The position numbers and the translations under genes are program-made. Source: Planctomycetota bacterium (GTDB lineage: Bacteria; Planctomycetota; Planctomycetia; Pirellulales; Lacipirellulaceae). From it: 47,295 nt of DNA. Within the stretch, counting starts at the first letter, position 1; each line of letters opens with the position of its first letter. The notes beneath the pieces were generated by a model. That model was not told the origin of the DNA and made no database searches. It was given only the letters and a program-made list of their open reading frames with translations. This document shows, in pieces, positions 1 through 9,381 of this stretch. The DNA lies in the NCBI GenBank assembly GCA_013152205.1, contig JAADGV010000063.1, positions 1-47,295 of the forward strand, read 5' to 3'.

Positions 1-73
1 GACCGCGGCTTCCGCTCGCGGCTACTACGGCATCTGTGACTTTGCAATTGCCCGGAGTCGTTACTCCCATTTT

Positions 74-129
74 TGTGTGATTTGCAATTTACCGATAGCG
101 ATAGTGTGTGATTTGCACTTTGCCGATAG
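74..129. repeat. Two direct repeats, 31-bp period
   Basis: Two 25-bp units at 74-98 and 105-129 differ at only two positions and begin TGTGTGATTTGCA. A more degenerate third unit starts near 37. They lie about 65 bp upstream of the start codon at 196, so they could be binding sites for a regulator, or the edge of a larger repeat cut by the window start. Only the repetition is seen; the function is unknown. Confidence 0.5.
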
Positions 130-195
130 ACTGTCGGCTTCGTCATTGGACTCACTCTAGCGGAAAGTACCCCCTCATCCGAATTTAGGAACGTC

Positions 196-1992
196 ATGAT
201 CGTACATTTTCGCCTTGTTGTTTGTGGACTATTATTGGCTTTCGTCTTGCCAGGCACTTTGGCGATGGCCGGTATATCAACAATCGCCATCACGGGCACG
301 GATGCCCCTGGGATACTTGGCGGCATATTTTCTTCGGTCGTAGCTGGACCTGTTAATGGGGTGGGAAACCTTGTCTTTCAAGCAACCCTTGAAAACGGGT
401 TTGGGGGAGTTGCCAGCACCGACGACGACGGCATCTGGTTGTTTGACGGCACAAGTGCGACGTTGGTTGCACGCGAGGGAAATGGCAATGTGCCTGATGT
501 TCTAGGAGCCAATTTTCAAGCGTTCTCAGATTTAGCGATCGATGCGACTGGCAACATCGTCGTTCGGGCATCGCTAGAGACCGGCCCTGGCGGAGTAACT
601 TCTGATAGTAACCAGGGAGCATGGCGTTACTCAGGCGGAGTCGGCGAACTGGCTGCCCGTACGGGAGCAGGAAACACTCCGGGAGTTGGCGGTGGTGACT
701 TTAGCTTTATTCCGTTGACATTGCAGGTCGCGAGAAACGGACTTTGGGTACACAACGGTACATTAGCCCTTGGTGTGGCAGGCGTTACTCTCACCAATGA
801 TCGAGGACTATGGAGCTACGATAGTGGTGGTACTGATACGTTGATCGCGCGCGAAGAAACTTCGAGTGTGCCAGGAGTACTCTCGGCTGAATTTGACGTG
901 TTCGGCCCGCCCTCGGCTAATACCAACGGGCAGACGTCTTTTGTCGGAAGTTTGAAACTCGATGTCAGTATTACCATGGCGAATAGGGTCGGTATTTGGC
1001 AATACACGGGGGCGAGTGGAACGCTTATTGCTCGCACAGGTGTGGGGGGAGTGCCGGGAGCCGTTGGCGAGAACTACACCACGTTGGATACGCTAACGCA
1101 AAATTCGCTGGGCCAAATTGCGATGAGGGCAACACTCAATGTCGTTAGCGATACGGGTATTTGGCTTTATACCAGCGGTGTTGGTACACTGCTTGCGCGA
1201 AGTGCTACAGGAGGTGTTCCCAATGTGGCAGGAGCTAACTTTGATAGTTTCGATACTCCGCTGCTGAACGATGCCGGCCAAGTGTTGGTAAGGGCAAACT
1301 TAGAAATTGGGCCTGGCGGCGTAACCGCAACTAGCGATTCAGGCCTATGGTTGTTGGACGGTGCAGGAAGTCTGGTGGTACGAACCGGAAGTGGGGGTGT
1401 TCCTGGACTGCCTGGGGCGAACTTTTTAGATCTAACAACCTACTCGCTAAATTCACAGGGGCAGATTGCGCTGGCCGCAACACTGGAAACTGGGATTGGC
1501 GGGATCGGCAGTAGCAACGACAGTGGCCTTTGGGCGATCGATCCTTTCGGCAACTCGCAGTTGATTGCACAAGAAGGGGATGTACTTGAGGGACGCACGG
1601 TTGCCACACTGGATTTTTTGGGTGGCCCGGGCGCTGGCGATAGCCAGGCGAGTGGCTGGAACAATGCGGGGCAATTGGCGTTTCAAGCAATATTTACCAA
1701 TGGTGACAGTGGGCTATTTTTGTTTAGCCCGACGTCTGCTGACTTTGACGCCGATGGAGATGTCGACGCCGATGACTTGGCCGAGTGGGAACCCGCATTT
1801 GGCATGAATAACAATGCGGACGCAGACGGCGATGGCGATTCGGACGGGGCGGATTTCTTGATATGGCAGCGTCAATGGGGAACTGGCGTGCCAGCCATCG
1901 CGGCAGCGGTTCCTGAACCTAACGCAAGGGTTCTACTTCTACTTGCAGGCGCGATGGTTTGCCAATTTTCACGTATTCTGCGAAAAAAATGA
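196..1992 (+). CDS. Secreted repeat protein with dockerin-like and PEP-CTERM-like tail
   Basis: The 598-residue protein starts with a signal peptide (roughly residues 1-25, ending near AMA). It then carries about seven tandem units of 60-70 residues, each with a core like LxARxGxGGVPG followed by GANF and ending in GLW. This resembles the DUF7453 type of planctomycete repeat, which probably folds as a beta propeller or solenoid. Near residues 515-555 are two calcium-loop-like segments (DFDADGDVDADD and DADGDGDSDGADF), as in type I dockerins. The end has VPEP, a hydrophobic stretch and basic residues, which is PEP-CTERM-like sorting signal architecture. AGGA lies just upstream of ATG 196. The protein is likely exported and held at the cell surface; its ligand is unknown. 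Confidence 0.8.
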   Translation: MIVHFRLVVCGLLLAFVLPGTLAMAGISTIAITGTDAPGILGGIFSSVVAGPVNGVGNLVFQATLENGFGGVASTDDDGIWLFDGTSATLVAREGNGNVPDVLGANFQAFSDLAIDATGNIVVRASLETGPGGVTSDSNQGAWRYSGGVGELAARTGAGNTPGVGGGDFSFIPLTLQVARNGLWVHNGTLALGVAGVTLTNDRGLWSYDSGGTDTLIAREETSSVPGVLSAEFDVFGPPSANTNGQTSFVGSLKLDVSITMANRVGIWQYTGASGTLIARTGVGGVPGAVGENYTTLDTLTQNSLGQIAMRATLNVVSDTGIWLYTSGVGTLLARSATGGVPNVAGANFDSFDTPLLNDAGQVLVRANLEIGPGGVTATSDSGLWLLDGAGSLVVRTGSGGVPGLPGANFLDLTTYSLNSQGQIALAATLETGIGGIGSSNDSGLWAIDPFGNSQLIAQEGDVLEGRTVATLDFLGGPGAGDSQASGWNNAGQLAFQAIFTNGDSGLFLFSPTSADFDADGDVDADDLAEWEPAFGMNNNADADGDGDSDGADFLIWQRQWGTGVPAIAAAVPEPNARVLLLLAGAMVCQFSRILRKK

Positions 1993-2072
1993 GCCAGTCG
2001 ATATTCAAAATATGACACAATGCGGGCCAACCGTTTACTCTTCGGAAGAATTCGTGCGAAAAAGGATGCCTG

Positions 2073-3719
2073 ATGCTTGCAGTTGTCGATGTTCAAGTAG
2101 AAGTTCGGTTGCTCGATATTCTAGCGATTGTGATTTATCTCGGTGGGATGGCCGGCATTGGCATCTATTTTTCTCGCAAAAATAAGAATACCGAGGAGTA
2201 CTTTGTTGGTAGCCGCTCGTTCCCGGGATGGGTACTTGGGCTGTCGATGCTTAGTACGGCTATCAGTTCGGTTACGTTCTTGGCATTTCCGGGCGACGCG
2301 TTTCTGGGGGACTGGAAGCGTCTGATGGCGAACATGTCGCTCCCGGTGATTGCGATTATTGCCATCATCTTGTTCATCCCCTTCTTCCGTCGGGCGAAGC
2401 TGACCTCGGCGTTCGAGTATCTACATGCTCGATTTGGGACGGTGGTTCGACTGTATGGTGTGGCTAGTTTTTTGACCTTGCAACTGTGGCGGCTGGCTCG
2501 CATTTTGTTTTTAGTCGCGTTGCCAATCAATGTACTTACCGGGGCACCGTTGCACTGGGTGATTGTCTGCACCGGGATTTTCATCGCGTTTTATACCATC
2601 CTGGGCGGTATCGATGCTGTTATCTGGACCGATGCAATTCAAGCGATTGTGCTGCTGCTTGGCGGATTGGTTTGCATTGTCTATATCTCCTTTCAGTTGC
2701 CGGGAGGATTTGGGCAGATTATCGAAGTTGGCAACGAGCACGATAAATTCAACATGGGCGAGTTCGTACCGCCGCCGCTGCCTGAGCCTGTGGAAGGCGC
2801 AACCGTGCAGGCCGACGCGGCTACGCAGAATTTCTTCAACTGGATTATGTCGGACGATGCCGTCTGGGCGATATTGTTTTTGGGGATCTTCGAGTGGTTG
2901 TTGAACTACGCAGGCGATCAGACGATCGTGCAACGCTATGTGGCGGCGAAGTCGCTCAAGGAGGCGCGCAAGGCGACTGCGCTATTTTCGATTCTTGCCT
3001 TGCCGACTTGGATACTGTTCTTCCTCGTGGGCACGAGCGTCTTTGCTTTTTACAATCAGTTTCCGCAGTTGTTTAACGACAGTTTGAAGGCCGACGAGGT
3101 CTTTCCGTTCTTTATTCTACGAGAAATTCCAGCCGGGATAGCCGGGATTGTCATTGCGGGGGTCTTAGCCGCTGCGATGTCTTCTTTGGATTCAAGCATA
3201 AATTCGATGTCGACCGTAGCGGTGATTGATTTGGTCAAGCCGTATCTTGCACCTGGGCGCGAGGACCGATTCTATTTGCGTGTGGCACATGGCATCGCGT
3301 TATTCTGTGGCGTATTCATGATTCTTGGGGCGTTGCTAATCATGAATATCATGAGCGAGGTAGATAGTAGCACGATGAACGATCTAACGTGGATTCTTTC
3401 TTCGATCTTTGGCGGCTGTATGGTCGGGCTGTTTATGGTGGGTTTCTTTACCGTGCGAGTGGATGGCAAGTCAGCAACCATCGCGATGCTACTGGCGGTG
3501 GCGATGAATATCTATCTGGGGCTGAACCAGATGGGCTGGCTACCTGAGTCGTTTTCGCTGCCGGTTCACAAGTATTGGATCGTAGCGATCGTCAATCTGA
3601 CGTTTGTAACAGCCGCCTATGGCTTGGGCCACCTCCGTGCTCGGACTGTCGGCACCGACTGGGAGAAACTAGAGGGCTTAACCGTATGGACACTCTCGAA
3701 ACAAAGCGAAGAAAGCTAA
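2073..3719 (+). CDS. Sodium:solute symporter (SSS family)
   Basis: This 548-residue, very hydrophobic protein has about 13 predicted membrane segments. The N-terminus has the family signature region: a first helix, a short loop with KNKNTEEYFVGSR, then a glycine- and serine-rich second segment (LSMLSTAISSVTFLAFPGD). A later SSLDSSINSMSTV segment matches the sodium-binding helix region of SSS transporters. It should couple sodium entry to uptake of a sugar, carboxylate or similar small solute across the cytoplasmic membrane, but the substrate cannot be read from the sequence. AAGGA precedes ATG 2073 by about seven bases. It sits alone, with a large repeat downstream, so no operon partner gives a substrate hint. 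Confidence 0.9.
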   Translation: MLAVVDVQVEVRLLDILAIVIYLGGMAGIGIYFSRKNKNTEEYFVGSRSFPGWVLGLSMLSTAISSVTFLAFPGDAFLGDWKRLMANMSLPVIAIIAIILFIPFFRRAKLTSAFEYLHARFGTVVRLYGVASFLTLQLWRLARILFLVALPINVLTGAPLHWVIVCTGIFIAFYTILGGIDAVIWTDAIQAIVLLLGGLVCIVYISFQLPGGFGQIIEVGNEHDKFNMGEFVPPPLPEPVEGATVQADAATQNFFNWIMSDDAVWAILFLGIFEWLLNYAGDQTIVQRYVAAKSLKEARKATALFSILALPTWILFFLVGTSVFAFYNQFPQLFNDSLKADEVFPFFILREIPAGIAGIVIAGVLAAAMSSLDSSINSMSTVAVIDLVKPYLAPGREDRFYLRVAHGIALFCGVFMILGALLIMNIMSEVDSSTMNDLTWILSSIFGGCMVGLFMVGFFTVRVDGKSATIAMLLAVAMNIYLGLNQMGWLPESFSLPVHKYWIVAIVNLTFVTAAYGLGHLRARTVGTDWEKLEGLTVWTLSKQSEES

Positions 3720-3783
3720 CGTGCTGGAAGGGTGTTTGCTTTTGTTTTCAGCCGGCGCTGTGCTAGAACATTTCAAAAAAACA

Positions 3784-4121
3784 TAGCCACAGAGCACACC
3801 GAGGTCTTAGAGAAAATACTGAAGCGAGTAACCTTATCTCTGTGTTACTAACGATTCAAATTTACGTAACGAACAAAAAACTTAGATAATTGGGCCTGTA
3901 AAATAGGACTCTCGCAAAGGAAGTGCAACGGTTATCAATTTGAGTTGGAACGCTAATCTTCACTAATCAGCGCTAATCTGATTAGTGAAGATTAGCGCCG
4001 ATTAGCGTTCTTTTAATCAATTTTTTGACCGACCGGATGTCTCTCATCTGGTTTATCCTGTTATCCTGTCAAATTTCACCTGCTTGGTTGCGGCTTTGCA
4101 ACGCTGGGAACTCTGTGGCTA
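3784..4121. repeat. Mosaic intergenic inverted repeat, copy 1
   Basis: The whole gap between the symporter and the sulfatase is a repeat bounded by perfect 11-bp inverted ends, TAGCCACAGAG at 3784-3794 and CTCTGTGGCTA at 4111-4121. Inside are modules seen again elsewhere in the window: TTACTAACGATTCAA near 3844, ACTCTCGCAAAGG near 3908, the TTAGCG-type hairpin at 3951-3997, a GTTTATCCTGTTATCCTGTC segment ending at 4070, and a TTGGTTGCGGCTTTGC module near 4084. No coding potential is evident. Segments 3930-3951 and 4045-4070 recur exactly, in inverted orientation, at 14668-14689 and 14548-14573. Confidence 0.8.
3951..3997. repeat. Perfect 19-bp hairpin inside mosaic repeat 1
   Basis: The arms CGCTAATCTTCACTAATCA (3951-3969) and its exact reverse complement (3979-3997) flank a 9-base loop that itself repeats the GCTAATC motif. 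The same TTAGCG/CGCTAA motif occurs as hairpin arms in copies 3 (7994 and 8238) and 4 (14610-14670). It could act as a transcript-end hairpin for the two converging genes, but there is no clean T-tract. Confidence 0.7.
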
Positions 4122-4140
4122 CACCATTGAAAGAACTGCA

Positions 4141-5559
4141 CTAAGGCAATTCTAGCGGCTGAGGATTTTTCACTCGACCGACGCGGCGTTGCCCAGTGCC
4201 TTGTTGGTTGCCATCACCGAGCGTGTGACGTCCTTGCTCTGCTAGTTGGGTAAGACGCTGGACGACTTTAGGATGACTGTCCGCAACATTCGTCGTTTCG
4301 CCGATGTCGGTGTCTAGATCGTAAAGTCGCGTTTCGCTGGTACGGGTTTTTCCTTGCAAATCGACTTGCTTTGTGGGCAATGCCAGATGGAGCTTCCATT
4401 TGCCAGAGCGCACGGCATGAAGCTGATCGCGATGGTAGTAGTAGAGGGCTTGGTAGGGTGTCTGCGCGTCGGGGGTTGCGGTGAGGATTGGCCAGATATC
4501 GTAGCCGTCGATTTCTCGTGTGGCTAGCAAGGTAATGTTTGCCAGACGGGCGAATGTCGGCAGCAGGTCCATCGTGGTGGTGATCGCATCCGATTTTTTG
4601 TCGGCTGCGATTTTGCCGGGCCAGCGAACGATGCAGGGAACCCTCATGCCGCCTTCCATCGTGGTGTATCCCCAGCCGCCCAGAGGAGCATTGCTGCCCT
4701 GAGGCGGATTGCGTCTGGGGGCACCATTGTCGGACGTCCAAACGACGAGCGTCTGTTGATCGAGACCAAGGCGTTTGAGTGCAGCGAGTATCTCGCCCGT
4801 CGACCAATCGATTTCTTCGACCGAGTCGCCATACGGACCGTTGGCCGATTGCCCCTGGAACCGTTTGCTGGCGTAGGGCGCGGAAGTGCTGCCCGGCATG
4901 GCGTGGGGCAGATAGAGAAAGAAGGGCTGCTGTTGGTTTCTGGTGATGAAGTCGATCGCACGTTGGGTGTAGCGTTTGGTTAACGTGTTTCGATCGACCG
5001 GTGCTTCGACCACTTGATCGTCGACCATCAACGGAAGCGGCGGCCAATTTTTACCAGGGCGGGCGGTCATGTCGTCGCTGTAGGGGATGCCAAAGTATTC
5101 GTCGAACCCTTGATGAGTAGGAAGAAACGGCGGTTGGTCGCCCAGGTGCCATTTGCCGATGCAGGCGGTCGCGTAGTGTTGCTGCTTGAGGACTTCGGCA
5201 ATGGTGATTTCATCCGGATGCAGACCGTTGGGCGAGACCGGCCGGAGGACAACGCCATCGGGGTCGGTAAGATGGAGCCCGACACGGCGAGGATAACAGC
5301 CTGTCATAAGGCTGGCCCGCGACGGAGTGCAGACACCACTGGTAGAGTAGAAGCTCGTCAGCAAAATGCCTTCGCGTGCCATTTGGTCGATGCGAGGCGT
5401 GCGATGAACGGTCGAACCGTAGCAACCAAGGTCGCCGTAGCCGAGATTGTCGCAGAGGATGACAATGATATTCGGCGGTTGCGATTTGTCAGCGCAATAG
5501 CCAACTTGGCTGAAAGCACAAATTGCTGCGACGACTGCAAAACGGGCAACGGCTTTCAT
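4141..5559 (-). CDS. Secreted sulfatase (S1 family)
   Basis: The 472-residue protein has a signal peptide (residues 1-22, ending near GYCA). The N-terminal metal site reads PNIIVILCDNLGYGDLG. The sulfatase signature is C77-T-P-S-R81, where the cysteine is converted to formylglycine, followed by the GKWHLG motif near residue 135. Another metal-site segment, TSDNGAP, lies near residue 280. Length and motif order are normal for family S1 sulfatases, which hydrolyse sulfate esters of polysaccharides or aryl compounds in the periplasm. The exact substrate is not readable. ATG 5559 is followed directly by the signal peptide, although no strong ribosome-binding site is visible. The cysteine-type site needs a maturase, and none is recognisable in this window. 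Confidence 0.93.
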   Translation of the reverse strand: MKAVARFAVVAAICAFSQVGYCADKSQPPNIIVILCDNLGYGDLGCYGSTVHRTPRIDQMAREGILLTSFYSTSGVCTPSRASLMTGCYPRRVGLHLTDPDGVVLRPVSPNGLHPDEITIAEVLKQQHYATACIGKWHLGDQPPFLPTHQGFDEYFGIPYSDDMTARPGKNWPPLPLMVDDQVVEAPVDRNTLTKRYTQRAIDFITRNQQQPFFLYLPHAMPGSTSAPYASKRFQGQSANGPYGDSVEEIDWSTGEILAALKRLGLDQQTLVVWTSDNGAPRRNPPQGSNAPLGGWGYTTMEGGMRVPCIVRWPGKIAADKKSDAITTTMDLLPTFARLANITLLATREIDGYDIWPILTATPDAQTPYQALYYYHRDQLHAVRSGKWKLHLALPTKQVDLQGKTRTSETRLYDLDTDIGETTNVADSHPKVVQRLTQLAEQGRHTLGDGNQQGTGQRRVGRVKNPQPLELP

Positions 5560-5607
5560 AGGAACATCGCTCGGCGGGTTATGAGATCAACCGTTTGCAC
5601 GGCTATA

Positions 5608-5760
5608 AGGTAGGACTCTCGCAAAGGCGCTAAGACGCTAAGACGCAAAGAAAACAAGAAAACAAGAAAAGAGATTATCTCGCAGAGGCGCAGAGACAGC
5701 GGAGAAAACTGGAATGCTGTAGCTCTGCCGTCTCTGCGTCTCTGCGAGAAATTCCTACCT
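5608..5760. repeat. Mosaic intergenic inverted repeat, copy 2
   Basis: The sequence opens AGGTAGGACTCTCGCAAAGG and closes with TCTGCGAGAAATTCCTACCT, so the outer ends are inverted copies of each other with a small interruption. Between them are GCGCTAAGACGC units, a GCAGAGGCGCAGAGAC block and its inverted partner GTCTCTGCGTCTCTGCG. TTGGTTGCG, another module of the family, follows just outside at 5763. It lies upstream of the sulfatase gene and downstream of the EF-G-like gene, both on the minus strand. Confidence 0.8.
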
Positions 5761-5840
5761 ATTTGGTTGCGTTGTGGGTGTTTCGGTATTCCGGCCAGGA
5801 TGGCCGGGCTATGGGGGTGTACTATCTGTGCGACGACGGG

Positions 5841-7931
5841 TTATTCGTCTTCGTCTTTGTGTTTTGCGCTGGCGATAATCTCTTGCTGTACGTTGCCTGG
5901 CACGACTTCATAGTGCGAAAATTCCATGGTATAGCTGCCTTGGCCACCGGTCATCGACGAGAGCGTGCGGGCGTAAGTCGAGACTTCGGCCAGAGGGGCT
6001 TTGGCTTCGATGGTGGTTAAACCGCCACCAACAGTCTCCATGCCAACCATTTGGCCACGTCGGCCAGAAAGGTCGCTCGAGACGTCTCCCACGTTGTCGG
6101 CAGGGATGGTGATGTGCATGTTCACAACCGGCTCTAACAACGAGGGCCGGGCCTCTTTGAAGACTTTAGAAAAAGCCTTGCTGGCAGCCATCTTGAAAGC
6201 GGTCTCGTTACTATCGACGGGATGATCTTTGCCGAAGTGAACTTCAACACAGACATTTTGTACGGGAAATCCGGCGACAACCCCTTGGCCGAGTCGATCT
6301 AGAAAGCCTTTTTCGATCGCGGGCATAAAGTTGCCGGGGATCGCGCCTCCCACAACCGTATCGACCCAAAGGAAGTGATTCTTTTCGTGGTAATGTGTCT
6401 GTTTGAGATGAGGGAAACGAGCTTTGATGGCATACTCCTCAGGCTCTGTCCCCTCGGGGAACGAAAACATGCGGATATGCACTTCGGCAAACTGACCCGA
6501 GCCACCCGACTGTTTCTTATGACGGTAGCTCCCTTCGGCATCGGCTTGAATCGTTTCGCGGTAGGGAATTTTGGGTTCTTTCGTGTCGACTTCGACATTG
6601 TCACGCCGTTTAAGCCGTTCTTGAATCAGCATGAGATGAAGCTCGCTCATGCCTGTGAGCACCATTTCTTTCGTCTCTGAATCGTGGTCCAGGTGAACGG
6701 TGGGATCCTCCTCGGTAATTTTGTGCAAAGCGCCCGATAGTTTGGCTTCGTCGCCGCGGCTTTTGGGAGCCACTGCTAAGCCGACCATCGGGGTGGGATA
6801 AACGATCGGTGGCAATTCGACTTCGCCAAGCGACGTGCCGGTGTGCAGGTCTTCACACTTAGCCACGGCAACGATTTCGCCAGGCCCCGCCTCATCGAGC
6901 GGCTTGGTTTCGTTCGCTTGGACCGCGAGCAGTGGCCCTAGCTTGATACCCTTGCGGGCACTAGGCGATTCGATCGTTGAATCTTTTTGCAGAGTCCCTG
7001 AATAAATTCGGATGAAGCTCAGGCGTTGTACAAAGGGGTCGATACGAGTTTTGAAGACTTGTGCAGCCAACGGTGCGCTAGGGTCTGGCTTGAGCGTCAC
7101 GGTATCGCCATCTTTATTGGCGGTGCGCGTTAGTTCGGTCGGCGGAAGCGCGGCAATGGCCAGGGTATCCATCAGCTCGGCGACGCCGATGTTATTCTTC
7201 GTCGAAACGCAAACGATTGGTGTCAGAGTGCCAGCCGCAATGGCTTTGACCATCAGCGAGTTAAGCTCATCGGTCGTGGGCATTTCTCCTTCGAAGTAGC
7301 GTTCCATGACGGACTCGTCGACCTCGATAATCGATTCGACCAACGCCTCGTGAATCTCTTGCGGGTCAATTGCCGCAGCTTCAATTTTATCGGGGACTTC
7401 CAGCGTGCTGGCGACCCCGCTCAGCGAATCGCCAAGCCCCAGTGGTACATTCAGCAAAGCACAACTGTTGCCAAAGACCTCTTTGATCGAACTGATCAAC
7501 CCGGGGAAATCGATGTTGTCGGTATCAAGTTTTGTGATAAGCAAAATTCGGCCACAACCGGCTTTCGCTGCTTCGTTCCAAGCTCGACGGGTGTTGACCT
7601 TGATGCCAGCATGGGCGTCGATGGCAATCACTGCGGTTTCGACCGCGCTGAGTGAGCCAATCATTTGGCCGACAAGGTCGGGATAGCCGGGGTTGTCGAT
7701 CACATTAAAATGTTTGCCTGCATGATCGAAGTTCACGACGGTCGATTCGATCGAATGCTTGTGATGTTTCTCTTCTTCGTCGAAGTCGCAGATGCTGGTG
7801 CCGGCATCGACATCCGGCTTGGCGCTGACGGCACCACTTTGAACAAGAAACTGATCGACAAGGCTGGTTTTCCCGGCACTTCCGTGCCCACAAACAGCGA
7901 TGTTACGAATATCTGCTACTTTCCTAGCCAT
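5841..7931 (-). CDS. Elongation factor G-like GTPase
   Basis: The protein from the chosen start is 696 residues, close to the normal EF-G length. It has a P-loop GHGSAGKT near residue 15, a G3 motif reading DNPGYPD instead of the usual DTPGH, and a G4 motif TKLD. Translation-factor domains II-V follow, with an EF-G domain IV/V-like C-terminus including the segment GRRGQMVG. The Tyr in G3 replaces the catalytic histidine of canonical EF-G, as in the EF-G2/FusA2-like paralogues, so it is unlikely to be the housekeeping translocase. I chose ATG 7931 because GGGAG lies about five bases upstream; an in-frame ATG at 7979 would add an unrelated 16-residue leader. Its role (ribosome-related, possibly stress or recycling) is not established. 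Confidence 0.88.
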   Translation of the reverse strand: MARKVADIRNIAVCGHGSAGKTSLVDQFLVQSGAVSAKPDVDAGTSICDFDEEEKHHKHSIESTVVNFDHAGKHFNVIDNPGYPDLVGQMIGSLSAVETAVIAIDAHAGIKVNTRRAWNEAAKAGCGRILLITKLDTDNIDFPGLISSIKEVFGNSCALLNVPLGLGDSLSGVASTLEVPDKIEAAAIDPQEIHEALVESIIEVDESVMERYFEGEMPTTDELNSLMVKAIAAGTLTPIVCVSTKNNIGVAELMDTLAIAALPPTELTRTANKDGDTVTLKPDPSAPLAAQVFKTRIDPFVQRLSFIRIYSGTLQKDSTIESPSARKGIKLGPLLAVQANETKPLDEAGPGEIVAVAKCEDLHTGTSLGEVELPPIVYPTPMVGLAVAPKSRGDEAKLSGALHKITEEDPTVHLDHDSETKEMVLTGMSELHLMLIQERLKRRDNVEVDTKEPKIPYRETIQADAEGSYRHKKQSGGSGQFAEVHIRMFSFPEGTEPEEYAIKARFPHLKQTHYHEKNHFLWVDTVVGGAIPGNFMPAIEKGFLDRLGQGVVAGFPVQNVCVEVHFGKDHPVDSNETAFKMAASKAFSKVFKEARPSLLEPVVNMHITIPADNVGDVSSDLSGRRGQMVGMETVGGGLTTIEAKAPLAEVSTYARTLSSMTGGQGSYTMEFSHYEVVPGNVQQEIIASAKHKDEDE

Positions 7932-7993
7932 AACAACTCCCTGTAAACAAACCCGTAAAAGCTTATTCTCTTGACACACTTTTTTTGAAAAAA

Positions 7994-8256
7994 GAAACCG
8001 CTAATCAACGCTGATAATCGCTAATCTCATGTCTATTTTTCGCCTTTCTTTCACCTCAAACTGAAAGCAAGAACGGGATTTCACCACGGAGTCACGGGGG
8101 ACACGGAGTATTTCGAATTGAAAGAACGCCGAATCCTACCCTACTTCAAATTGGACGCGGTAGCTGTTTTCTCAGTGTCCTCCGTGACTCTGTGGTGATT
8201 CCCATATCATTTTGAGTTTCACTTATTAGCGTGTATTAGCGTTGATTAGCGGTTTC
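7994..8256. repeat. Mosaic intergenic inverted repeat, copy 3
   Basis: Perfect 19-bp inverted ends (GAAACCGCTAATCAACGCT at 7994-8012, reverse complement at 8238-8256) enclose a second, inner pair of arms: CACCACGGAGTCACGG near 8082 and CTCCGTGACTCTGTGGTG near 8180. The block 8102-8217 is clearly the same sequence as 14782-14897 in copy 4, in the same orientation, and a shorter part of it recurs inverted in copy 5. The element fills most of the gap between hisA and the EF-G-like gene. Confidence 0.85.
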
Positions 8257-8306
8257 CTTTTTTACTTGCGACCAAAGGCCGCGCTGGGATTAACTAGTAC
8301 TGCACG

Positions 8307-8365
8307 TCCCAAAACTACTCGGTTGTTCAGGCCCTGTTTGATGTATTGGCCCCGACGTTTTGGGA
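8307..8365. repeat. Inverted repeat downstream of hisA
   Basis: TCCCAAAAC (8307-8315) and GTTTTGGGA (8357-8365) form a 9-bp inverted repeat eight bases past the hisA stop codon. Read on the minus strand it starts GAGCCTATCCCAAAAC, which resembles the ends of some insertion sequences. It may be a relic of a mobile element or a weak hairpin for hisA transcript ending. No T-tract follows, so I do not call it a terminator. Confidence 0.4.
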
Positions 8366-8372
8366 TAGGCTC

Positions 8373-9110
8373 TTAAAATGATTTGGTGTGACTTGCCTTT
8401 CCTGCTGCGGTTATCGCATCGGTTAGTGTGAGTGTCCCCGCGTAAAGGGCCCGTCCTACAATTGCAGCCGCCAGACCGGCTGCTGCTAGCTGTTGGACAT
8501 TATCGGAAGTGGTAACTCCACCCGATGCTACGACCGGCACGTCGACATGCTGCTGCATCTCTGCCATGGCACTGACGTTGGGGCCGGCTAACATGCCATC
8601 GGTGGCAATGTCGGTGTAGACGATTGCTGCGAGCGGGACATCGCGAAATTGATCGGCCAGTTCCGTCGCAGGCGTGTTGCTTGTTTCTAGCCAGCCATCG
8701 GTGGCGACCAGCCCATCGCGGGCGTCGATCCCCAAAACGAGCTTGCCCGGATATTCGAGGCACATTTCGCGAAACCAGTCCGCATTCTTGAGTGCCGACG
8801 TACCCAGGACCAAACGGTGTAGACCTGTCGCCAAGAGCGCGTCGATGCTGGCTTGGTCGCGGATACCGCCGCCGAGTTCACACTGCATGTCGACGGCATC
8901 GACGATCGCGCTAACGATGTCGGCATTGATCAGCTTGCCATCGCGGGCGCCATCAAGATCAACAAGATGAAGATGCTCAGCACCTTCCGCCTGAAACTGT
9001 TTTGCGATAGCGACAGGATCGTTGGAGAATATGGTTTCTCTCTGATAGTCGCCCTGCTCTAAACGAACACAGTTGCCACCCAGGAGATCGATTGCAGGCC
9101 AAATCTGCAT
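8373..9110 (-). CDS. hisA: Phosphoribosylformimino-AICAR isomerase HisA
   Basis: This 245-residue TIM-barrel protein matches the normal HisA length. It opens with MQIWPAIDLLGGNCVRLEQG, which contains the catalytic Asp of beta strand 1 (PAIDL) and the substrate-binding segment. The second catalytic Asp is in VYTDIATDGM. Phosphate-binding glycines are in the ELGGGIRD segment and near the C-terminus (ASGGV). The enzyme performs the Amadori isomerisation at the fourth step of histidine synthesis in the cytoplasm. No other his gene is adjacent, so it is not in a his operon in this window. Confidence 0.95.
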   Translation of the reverse strand: MQIWPAIDLLGGNCVRLEQGDYQRETIFSNDPVAIAKQFQAEGAEHLHLVDLDGARDGKLINADIVSAIVDAVDMQCELGGGIRDQASIDALLATGLHRLVLGTSALKNADWFREMCLEYPGKLVLGIDARDGLVATDGWLETSNTPATELADQFRDVPLAAIVYTDIATDGMLAGPNVSAMAEMQQHVDVPVVASGGVTTSDNVQQLAAAGLAAAIVGRALYAGTLTLTDAITAAGKASHTKSF

Positions 9111-9381
9111 TACTGCGCCACCGGTTGTTCATACGCGATAAGGAAAAGTTGATAAACGGAATATCGCATAGATCTCGCAATTTTTCAAGCGTCCGGATCG
9201 TACGCCCAGGCTTACTGAAAAATTGAACCTGCTGAGCTGGGATGCGTAGGAGGGTTAAATGGATTGACCTTTTAGCCCTTGTTTTCACAGAGGTTTGCTT
9301 GTGAATACCGCTCACGCAGGGAGTTTGCTGGCACGATTGCATTCGTCCCAACGTACCGCTCTCGCTGTGGGAGGCCGCTGA
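9111..9381. other. Intergenic region between hisA and IS3 remnant
   Basis: I see no gene or strong repeat here. The hisA promoter should lie in this stretch, reading to the left, but no convincing -35/-10 pair stands out. Part of the sequence may be non-coding debris from the insertion whose tail follows at 9382. Confidence 0.3.

Noticed and set aside
5014..5613. 199-codon open frame on the plus strand
   Set aside because: It lies antisense to the sulfatase gene with full catalytic motifs; its translation has no recognisable domain.
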